Assembly: GCA_964059195.1 (NCBI GenBank)
Contig: CAXKWD010000011.1
Span: forward strand, 8,820,366 to 8,884,365
DNA from: Ectobius pallidus
Taxonomy: Eukaryota; Arthropoda; Insecta; Blattodea; Ectobiidae
Direction: 5' to 3'
DNA length: 64,000 bases
The notes beneath the pieces were generated by a model. That model did not search any database, was not told the DNA's origin, and worked only from the letters and a program-made list of their open reading frames with translations. This document shows, in pieces, positions 9,742-20,500 of this stretch (position 1 is its first letter; each line of letters begins with the position of its first letter). The position numbers and the translations under genes were made by a program.

Positions 9742-10200
9742 GTAATTTTGGTGGCTCAGTCATTATCAAGGCCGAGGTATCTTCCTGGTACAAAAATTTC
9801 ATATTTACCCCGGATTCCCTTCCTGCAGTGCTGTGCCCCTGGACTCCCTTCCTGGTTTGCACCAGCCCCCCTTTCACCGGGAACTTTGAGTATGGTAACT
9901 TGGTTTCAGCCCAGGATCCCTTTCCTGTTTTTCTTTGCTACCAGGGACTGCATCTCTGGATCCCCCCTTCCAAACTTCCACCAGACCCCCTCACCCGAGC
10001 TTCGATTATGGTATTTATTATAAACAGTAATGTTGGGAACCTAACTGCATATCTTGTTGGAGAGCATGCATATATAAAACTATTGGCAGCAAAGGAAAAG
10101 CCTTTGTGGGAAGAGCCAATAAGATGCAAGATGATCGGCAGCCAATGGGAGTGTTGGTCACCTAACCACTCTGAAATCCAGTAGAGTGCTATACTAAACC
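9742..10200 (+). repeat. Unclassified dispersed repeat (copy 1)
   Basis: Matches 33605-33893 plus 35417-35600 piece by piece (gtggctcagtc-t-atc-aggcc at the start, C-rich middle, tattataaa-agtaa and gagtgctatactaaaccc at the end). It is non-coding and its overlapping ORFs differ between copies. The class is unknown; no terminal inverted repeat was seen. Confidence 0.65.
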
Positions 10201-10605
10201 CTAGGGTTGTAAACTTCATGGCAGTCAACACTAATATCACTGTTCCTAACCTAATTGCCACCTACCTAACACTAACACTAAGATAAATATTCCTAATCTA
10301 ACTCCACAAATATAGTTCTACATGTCACTAACACTAATTTATCACTATTTCTAAACTAACTGGCACTTACCTAGATTCGCAGGGGGAATAGTATAGTAAA
10401 TGAGTGCTTTGAATCACGGCACAAAAATGCGGTGGAAGCGCTGATAATGGAAAACCAGTGAGATGCCAGATCTCTGTCGGCTAATAAAGGTCATTACAGC
10501 AACCATCGCACTGACACAACTTGCTAACTAGTGCAGTATGAACAAAACTAGAAGCGTGTGAAGTGTGTAATGTACAAAATTAGACCCGTGAGCTTTATTA
10601 TTACG

Positions 10606-11520
10606 AGGGTTGTCCAGAAAGTAAAAAAAGAATTTGGCATAACTAACTAATAACGAAAGCTATCAACACAAAACTTTATTTACAAAGATACAGTACCTTA
10701 CTCTATTCCTCAACGTAATTGCCATTGCTATCAAGGTACCAGTTTTTCAATGAAGACGTTATCGCCAAATACCTGAGCCAGGATGTTGCTGCCGCTTCGA
10801 GGTCTCCATCGGTTGGGTACTCTTTTCCACCCAAAAAAATCCTTTAGTTTCAGAAACAAGGGAAAATTGCAGTCAAGGCATTTATTGTAATGTGGTACCA
10901 GTTTTTCAATGAAGATGTTATCACCAAATATCTGAGCCAGGATGTCACTGCCGCTTCGAGGTTTTCATCAGTTGGGAACTCTTTTCCACCTGAAAAGTCT
11001 TTTAATTTCGGAAACAAGTGAAAATCGCTGGGTGCCAGGTCAGGGCTGTAAGGAGGATGTCCAAAAATTTCCTCTTAAAACGAAGTTGTGCCTATGTTTG
11101 AGCAGCCGAATGAAACGGAGCGTTGTTGTGAATCAAAAACACCTTTTCAGACAACTTTCCCTGTCTCTTGTTTTGGATAGCATGTTGTATTCATTGAAGA
11201 GTTGTACAATAGGTCTTTGCGTTTATTCGTTGGCTTCTTGGCAGAAACTCCATGTGGATTAAACCCTTTCAGTCCCAAAAAACTTTTGCCATCAATTTTC
11301 TTGTGTGGCGAAGTGTTTTTCTTTTTCGGGTTTTGAAGGCGAGTTTGTGTGGTGACACTCCATAGACTATCGCTTGGACAATGTGGTCGAGAAATTGGTC
11401 TCCCTTATTGTGATATTCAGTCAAAAATTTGTAATTATTAAAGTGCGTATTTTGTATGGATTTAATTAGCATTAGTAGTGCTTTTTTTCCTGGTATGTTT
11501 AATTTAGCTGTCAAAAGCTT
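10606..11520 (-). pseudogene. Mariner transposase, frame-broken
   Basis: Begins at about 10606 with a terminus of the type acgagggttgtccagaaagt. On the minus strand, blocks in order are GDQFLDHIVQAIVYGVSPH (about 11400), KTRKRKTLRHTRKLMAKVFWD (about 11290), WKGLIHMEFLP (about 11250), HNNAPFHSA (about 11120), a SPDLAP-SDFHLF block and the DENLEAA block. Several frameshifts and stops interrupt it. A segment of about 160 bases is duplicated in tandem (10734-10890 and 10893-11040). No complete transposase can be read. Confidence 0.82.
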
Positions 11521-12265
11521 ATTTGCAAATAATTAATCATACTGGTATATGAATGGAATTACATAATGCAATTGGCAAAATAGCATGTGCACTGTGACAT
11601 ACCTTGGTGTATAAGGCCTTTAAATTTCTGAAGGCTATGTATAGGTTAATTGGTAGGCACTTTCAAATCTGTCAGCTGCTGTACAAGAATAAGAACAGAG
11701 CCTTGTGGTGAGGAAAGAATCAGATTTAGGATTTGCGGGCTTTTTAAATACAATTAAACTTATGTTTGGCATTTTATTAAAGAATAATTTAACACACAGC
11801 ACACAAAATACATCAAAATAATGTTTAAAAAATAACTGTTCCTGCTGAGCAGAGAAGATATTTGAGACGTACTAAAACACTGGTAAACTGCCATTGAGCA
11901 ATAAATCACTTAGTGCTAAAATTCTTTTCCACTGATCACACTGACAAATATCACATAATTAATATTGTTTTTATCTAAATGTCGAAAAGGGATGCTGCTC
12001 AACCTCTTACTCAGTATGTGTTTCACATAATCGGTGCAGGTGAATTTCTGTGAAAACTGTATCGGTACTGTGAACTTGATAGTGAAGTTGAGTAGTAGTC
12101 CTTTTCAATATTTAGTATTTATTTCATTACTGCACTGTGGTTCCTGCAAATTTGTATTTGTGTATTGTTTTTATCATAACTTTATTCACTTCATTGTGGT
12201 CTCCTTTATTAAAAAGTCACAACTGATATTAAAAAAAGAAATAAGGATTTAGGTTTCCTTGCTAT
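11521..12265. other. Region between XPF and dioxygenase ends, no gene seen
   Basis: AT-rich. Probably the intergenic space between the convergent 3' ends and part of the dioxygenase 3'UTR. Confidence 0.45.
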
Positions 12266-12271
12266 TTTATT
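12266..12271 (-). terminator. Candidate poly(A) signal of the dioxygenase gene
   Basis: AATAAA on the minus strand, about 160 bases beyond the stop codon at 12433-12435. Further TTTATT matches lie beyond it. Confidence 0.4.
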
Positions 12272-12432
12272 CGCAAAAGAGAAATGTGTCCCAGTACCAA
12301 GACCGGTCACTTTGAATAAGTTATATTGCTGTTTGCATATTTAGGCACATAGTAGCAAATGTGTCTCTATAATTACCAGCAGTTACATACATTCCACGAT
12401 TTGACGAATGCTGTATCCACTTGATAATCTGT

Positions 12433-12605
12433 TTAGAAAGGACAGTAAGTGTGTCCACGAATTTGTTTGCGAAGGACCCTGATGCGTGAATAAGCCAGAT
12501 CCCAGTCCATGTATGATCCGATAATGTGTCTCACATTATTAGGTTTGTCTTCGTATCCTTTGCGACCATGAAGAAGTCTCACATTGTCAAATGTTAAAAT
12601 CTCTC
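12433..12605 (-). CDS. BBOX1: Dioxygenase exon 8
   Basis: Acceptor cttgtttcag, stop TAA at 12433-12435. Encodes residues 388(part)-444, with the last iron ligand H400 and the nearby arginines that hold 2-oxoglutarate. Confidence 0.92.
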
Positions 12606-14480
12606 CTGAAACAAGAGCATTTAAAAAAATGTATTGATGCCCTGCTGCTTTGTGGTTACATGCCCACATGCATAAAATATTGCCTTGATTTATTGGTGTA
12701 TCTATATATTTAGTTGCATACCAATACTACAATAGATGATGTACAAAATGGGGTCAGAGAGAGTTTTCCGGGGTGCTCCTGTTTCCCCTGCCATATATCA
12801 TAATATGACCATTGGTTGCAATAATAGAATTGTTATTAATGGATGATGTAGCAATTAATACTTTTTCACACATATATTAACTGAAGTTCAAAGAGAAACG
12901 GTACAAATTCCATTAGTAATGATTATTTTCATGAATTCTTTGCAAATAGAAAACACTGTACGTACAGAGTGAATTAAAAATTAGTTATTGCAATAGGAAG
13001 AAGTTCCAAATTAGATGGCTATTGAGTGGTGACTAATGCATATTTGGAACTCTCTGTATGCATGATATCCATTAGGGCTCGGAAGTTGATGATCTAAGAA
13101 GCCTGAAGAATGCCTTTAAAATGATGAAAATAAGACATGAAAAATTGAAAAAATGACTTAATATTTATGAATATGTCTTTAAAAAAGGGAATATGCAGCA
13201 GTATAACAGTAAACATTAATAAACAAAAGACAAGATTTAAGTATTTTATATATTACTACTTTTATTATTATGTTTTTTATTGTTATGTTTACTATGTTTA
13301 TTAATGAATGCCTCATAGCTAAGAAATTGCGAGATTGCTTTGTGTTCAGTGTTGGAAAAGTAAATTCTGAAGACAAAATAGGGAAAATGCAATGAAAGAA
13401 TGAAAATTTCCTTAAAAATGACTAGTAGAGAATAAAATGCCAAAAAATGCAAAATAAACATGGCTATTTTTATCGTAATATTTAGGAAGTTTATATAGTG
13501 AAGTAATTATTATATAAAAATAATAATGAGATGGATTGTAACACACTAACTTCACTAGAATTGTCACTAACCTGGACTGCAGTTTCGAATGGCATCCTCA
13601 TTCATCCTCAGCTAGACTCTAGCTGAGGATGAGGAGTCTAGCTGAGGATGAATGAGGATGCCATTCGAAACTGCAGTCCAGGTTAGTGACAATTCTAGTG
13701 AAGTTAGTGTGTTACAATCCATCTCATTATTATTTTTTTATGGCTATTTTTGTTTGTTTTGAGGCAAGATGAATTTATACTACATCTTGCATTGTCTGTG
13801 ATGACTCAGAAAAAGGATTACATTTCATCAACTTCTGAACTCTAATATGCATAACCTGCAAAACCGATTCTCTACCTCTAAATAATAAAACAACAATAGC
13901 CTATATTGTTTTACGCACATTAAATACGATTTTCCTGAGTATTTGTAGTTTCTTTCTTCATTACTTCCAAAATTCAGGTATTACATTTTCAAATTGAGCT
14001 GTTTGTTCCATTTTGCATGTACTGTTTACAACTGTGAATGCAAAGTCAGATGTTGAGGGTAAAGTGGGAAATGGAAGGCAAATGCATGCCATGGAGAAGC
14101 AGTGGTATGAGGGTGACGAAGCACAAACCATGTCTTTCCTAGTATGAAACATTTACCTTGTTTTAATTTGAAGTAGACTGTATTTTCTGGGTTGTATATC
14201 TCATCGGTAAAAGCAGCATGAGCTTGGTACCATGGAATTACTTTTTCAAGGGGAATCGAGAGATGTGTATCACGCTGCTGTTGGCTATAGTCAACACGCA
14301 AGAAATTACCATCCCAATCATTGCTGGAAAACAAACATTCACTTAATATTAACACATCATTGTATCATGACAGCTTGCTGTAGCTGCTTAAAGTCTATTG
14401 TTAATCTAAAATCTGTGGTGTTAATTACTGACGAGCCATTATTAATATACATGCATAATAATAATTATTATTATTATTAC

Positions 14481-14517
<37 letters not shown>

Positions 14518-17500
14518 GTTATACTTTATTAATCCATTATATCACAGTACATTGATGTAGGATATGTCAAACTTAACCTAAGAAGAAATGTTGAAGTTGT
14601 AATACAGATAATCTTAACATATAAAAACAACTTAGTACTGATGTAAAATACTATAGGGGAGATTGGGGACACTTGATACAGTTTTCAAAATTTTATTTTT
14701 TTATTTTTAACTTTGTAAATGACTGTATAGCAATATACATTAACACATATTTAAAGAAACTCACTGATTCATTATAATTTAACAGTTAGGCCTAATAGTA
14801 ATATATTTTTGAGGAGTTTTGCATTCATCCTAAATGATTTTCTCTAATTATAATAATGTTCAATTGAAAGAAGTAGAAAATATTAAATTAGATAATTTTG
14901 AAGAAGTACCGACAGGTAAGACTTACAGTATTACAGGAGACCTATAGAGACTGAAGAATGTATCACCAGCTTCTTGTCCTATATCTGACCAATCAACTGG
15001 CGTTTCAGTCAGGATTTTGTACATTTCTGGCTTTTCCTTCTTGAGTTTGTTAGCGATGTGAAAAGCATCAGTGACTTGACTCTCTCCTCCAAGAGTTTCT
15101 GTCTGGACCAGGCAGTGCAACAGATTGAGCTGCAAGAAAATAAAATCTCTGAAAATGAGTACATGTAGGTAATAAGTGACCTCGACACAACATACACATG
15201 GAATCACTTACTCCTGGTTTGTAGTGGTAATAAGGCATGTCTGTGTGCATTTGCAAATTTCCAGATGTGTAGGCCAGGTTTGTGGTGCCTGGTTGGTTCT
15301 TCACCATGTACTCCTCGCTGAAATATTAACAATAACATTTTTAATACTTTGCTGTTTATACTAAATTAATCTATGTGTTGGTAGTGTTTAGAGATTTCAT
15401 TTTTTTAAACTAACATGTATGAATATTAGTTGTTTTATAATTGTAAAATCTTTCTTTAATTTTTTTTTTTTATTTCTTATTAACCCTTAAACTGAAACAT
15501 CGGTCTGTGAGACCTTTGTAGTTACTTCATGTTGCATTGTGACAGCACTGTGGCTTCCCCTGCCCTACTACGTTGCTATTAACCAATGGTCTACACACAC
15601 CATATATTGCTGTTCAGTTTGTGGCTTTGAGTTGCCAGATGCACATAGTTTTCTTGAAAGATAGAAGTCTCGCTGATCGAATGTTTCATATTAACATAAG
15701 GAATGTCTAGGTACGTATGTGAGACTGGATGTTTGGTATTGTGTACTATACATAATTTTTTCTTGTCTTCGGAAAGTGTTTTTATACTCTTCATCTTAAA
15801 TCACATTAAAGATACTTCTTCGACAAGCACTGGTAGATCATCAAGAGCTTCAAAAATGGAGAAGAGGTGTGTCAGTGAAAAAAAAAAAATTTTGAGAAGA
15901 TAATTTGGGAGTGGTTGCTGGATAGAAGAGTAAATAGAAGACTCAGACACTGATCCTGATTATATCATTTATGAAGAGGAACAGCAAAATGAAAATGATG
16001 TGAAAGGAAAGAATAAACATGGGCTAGAAAACAAAAGTAGTGATGATGAGGATGAGCTTTTGGAAACTGTACAAGTATCGTTACAGACACTTCGAGAAGT
16101 GAAATACCGGAGTTTCTCATGGGAAAATGGATGGAAGAGAGTTTAAATAGCAAAAAACAGGAGGCACCTAGAACGAGGAGAGCTCAGAGTCATAATATAA
16201 TACAGCAATTTTGTAGTCATTGGTGTTGTTCCTGCATAATTTTGGTTTTTCATACTTTATTTTTGGTCAGTGACTATATTCTTTTGTAATATTCGTTTTT
16301 TAGTGTATTTGAATTGTACTATATCATCAAGGTGCTGTTTAATTCCCTTCTCCCAAATATAATAATTATTATAGCTTAAAGACATAGCAAACAACTGGGG
16401 GAAAATAGTCTCTCAGACTGAACGTTTTTAATTACAGCTATCAACTGTAGTTTCTGTTTACATCTTATCTAATTAAATAAGGGACACCCAATTTTCAATT
16501 TCCTTTAAAAAATTGTTTGGAAAGCCTGATTTTTCTAGTTTTCAAGAAAATTTCTATCCATTAGTTCAGCGTTTCTCAACCTTTTTGAACCCGAGGACCT
16601 CTAAAACGTCTAAAAAAATGTTATGGATCCCTAATTTTACACCCCATTTTTAAAAGAATGCCTATATTCTTAATATTTGGGGTATTAAGTATAGGTCATT
16701 ATAACGAAATATGTGAAAAAACTTTACTTCTTTACTTACCACTTGCTTTATGATATTCTTTAATTATGTCTGAGGACCATCTGCACCATCTTCGCGGACC
16801 ACCAGTGGTCCGTGGACCATAGGTTGAGAAACGCTGCATTAGTTAATTCAGTTTCTATTGACATTAGCAACACGATACTCTTAATCAGGTCTAATAACAG
16901 TACTACCATATATTTTTTTTAATTACAGCAATTTTTTAAAATATTTTTTCTGATTTAAGACCAGACAATCTCATTTGTTTCTCGACTTTGAAACATATTT
17001 TAATTGATATATTAGCCTATATCTAATTCCACCACTAAACAATTTTTATGAAGTTTACCCTACCTAAGTTTCATATATTTAATAATTATTTATTTATACA
17101 TGTGTTAAGCATTTTAGATTATGTACAAGAAGAGTTGTGCAATTGCAAATTCTATTTTTTTTCTACTTAGAATGGATTATTACCCGTAGTGGGTCTTCTT
17201 GATGAAGGCAACTCTGTGAGCGACTCTCCTCAGTTGGTCCTCTTGTGCTGGAGTGTTCTCAATCACAGCAATTCCATAAGTTGCAATACTCTCTAGCCAG
17301 TCCAGTAGCGTTGCATCCCTGTCAAGCACATCAAATATCAATGTAATTTTGATGTTCTAAACCTTAGAAAATATTATTCATAATAATTATAATCAGGGAC
17401 TGGATTCTGATGACCTAAAATTGTTTGAAAAATGACCTATAAAATGACCCCAAATTTTAAAGAAAATGACTTAATAATTATAAAAAAAAAGACCTAAAAA

Positions 17501-20500
17501 CTGATATTTTATTTATAAAAAATTATTATTGTATGCACAAAGTTATAGACTAGTTTGTACATAATTGTAAAAACTGTAAATAACTGTAATGTTGTGAATG
17601 TTCTTTTCTCACGGAAATTTATACTGGCATTGAGGCACTGGTGAGTCAAAATTCGGCACATCCTTTTGTGGTCTGTCGGATTATATTGTTGTTTATTGAG
17701 GGTAAACAGTAGTTTGCACTCTCAAATCCAAGCAGGTGGCAGACTCTGGTGCCAAGTCAATCTAATAACAATAGTAATATAATAACAAATTTTGTCGTTT
17801 CTTTGATTCTCATTTCCGACTGAGACATGTCAACACTTTAACACCGAATTTTTCCTTCTTGCATTAAACAAACAACACTTCAAAGGCAGCACCCCTAGTG
17901 ACGAAAAAAGTTAATACACGAAAATGACAAAATAATTACCTAAAATTGAAATAAATGCCCTAAAAATATAAAATTGCATAAAATGACAAAAAATGACCTA
18001 ATAAAAATGCATTTCTATAATCTAGAGACCATGATTAGGATTTATCCACAAGTTGGCAATGTCTATGCAGCATCAATAAAAAGATGGCATGCCATTAGAA
18101 TCCGGGCCCTGATTATAATAATGATAAATTATTTCTACCTACTATGTAACATTTGAATGATATCATAAAGATGGGCTTGATGTGTGACCTAGTTTTTAAA
18201 TTCGTGGAAAAAAATGTGCTGGTTTATGCAATGAGTTGTAAATGCGCTGTTTGCATCCATTGGAAGGATTTAAACAAGCCATCAGCTTCTTTGATACTGA
18301 TGCACGAGAACGAGTTTTTTTATTTCAGCGATGTGTACGTGAATGCGCTGCTCTGGGCTTTGTGTAGATTGAACCGTCAGACTTGTTTGATCAATTTTAA
18401 ACACAAAAACTGTAGCAGAGAATTAGTTTAAAGAATGAAATGTTTTATTTCAACAATAAAATAGTCTTGAGGAGATAATTCAAACAGTTTCCAAACTGAC
18501 AACATATTTTCCTGAATTAGTGTCTATTGCAGCATGGCAGTTTTGCAAACAGAAAACTCTTTGTAATTTTCTGAGGATTAAATTGTTCAGCTAGTGGACC
18601 ATTTGAATTTACAAAGATAATGTCCCTCCCAAGTTAATAATGGAAAGCATATGCAATGCACAGAATAATTGACGTTAAGTGTGTGAAACTGAGCCACTTT
18701 AATACTATTACATAGAAAAGTTATTGACTGGTGTTAGGAAAATTATGCAGGAGAAATATTATTGTTTTTTTCCTATATTAGATGGATCCTCTGTAATTTA
18801 TTGTACAGAATCGGACATAATAGAGAAATTTACAATCAAACAACTAGTTCTGGAGGTGTTTCCCCTGACAAAGTATTAAAAAATATTAAACTATGAATTT
18901 AGTAATCATATTTGAATGTATTCACTATGGCTTGGTTTCAACCAGTAATGGTTAGTTTTATGGAATCACAGCATATTAAATTAACTAAACAGTACAGTAT
19001 TCATGCCCCGTACTTGCTCAAGACATCATGGAAGTCATATTTCTTCAAAATGTCATTGAATTCAGCTGCACCCCAACCGATTCTTGGCATTGGATAATGC
19101 TGATTAAGCCAAAGTTTTCGATTGCTCTCTGAAAAGCTTCTTTCTAGTAACCAGTTGACGTGGAAGTCACTTTCATGTCCATCATTCCATACTAGTTTGA
19201 GAGTATTGCCTTCAGCCTGGGAACATACATATCATTAGAACTCATTGATATACAATATACAGTGATGGGAAGTAATTGAGTAAAAGTAATCGGATTACAG
19301 TAACAATTCCTTTTTTGGTCCCATTTACTTGTAATCAATACTTTTTTTAAAATGTAGGCCTACTTTCTACTTGTAATTTACTTCTGGAAATAAAATTGTA
19401 ATTCTTAAATTTAGTAGTTGTTAGCATTAGTATCATTCTCGCTTGCTATATTTTCATCACTACTGTTTTTGCAACTATTATTCAAATTAGAGTTAATATT
19501 AACAAAAGTCACTCAATGTTTCCGAAAATATTCTCATTGATGTGTGTTTTTGTTTGTTCATTAATAATTTGGACTTGTGCCCGAAACATACCAAAAACAA
19601 GGAATTTTTAGGTACTGCCATTTTGTAAAGTAATTGTAAATGTAATTGTAATTTTACTGATTACTTTTTGAAAAAGTAATTTGTAATTTTAATTAAGTAA
19701 AATGTCTCTCAGGTACTTTTATTCAGCCCAATTACTTTCTTTTTGTACTTTTCCCATCACTGACAATATACAATATGAACATGTTTCAAAAGCTGTTACT
19801 CTCATCCTCAGCTCATCTCTACTGCTGGATGCTACCTACACAGAGACTACAAAGTATCCAGAAGTGAAGATTCAGCTGAGGATGGGAGCGACAGCTCTTG
19901 AAACATGTTCTATGAAAGTTACCCTTAAGTGAAGTATTTGTTTTTTTTTAATGATAATATATTGTGACATTGTGTTATTCTCAATACCATTTAGTTATCA
20001 GCAACTGTCTTTTTGAACATTTAATTGATAAGTAGGGAGTTGATGTTGAAACGGAGATGAGAAACTTAGGGATTACGGGAAGTGAATCATAACTTATTAG
20101 CCTAATTTGTGTCGATAAATTTCATGTTGTCTTTCTCCTACGAGGGATTTGTATGTAGTTTATAAAATAATTCCACCTATTCCCTTGTATAAAATGTTTT
20201 TGTTAAAATATCAGCTCATAGCTTTCTCACATCTAAAATTTATACTTGTTAATATTATAAAACATACAATGGATTAACAAACAGAATAAGATCATCTGGA
20301 GAAAGAAAAAGGCTGAAGATGGCTGAATAGCCGAAATATATTGTCCACAAAATACGAAAATTGTCTTACAAAATTGACAGCTATATTTTTTAATTATGTT
20401 TTATAATATTGACAAGTATAAATTTTAGATATGACAAAGCTATGAGCTGAAATTTTAACAAAAACATTTTATATGAGGGAATAGGTTGAATTATTTTATA

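Noticed and set aside
9738..10261. ORFs of 91-148 codons near 10 kb
   Set aside because: They lie in a dispersed repeat whose second copy at 33.6 kb does not keep the frames.
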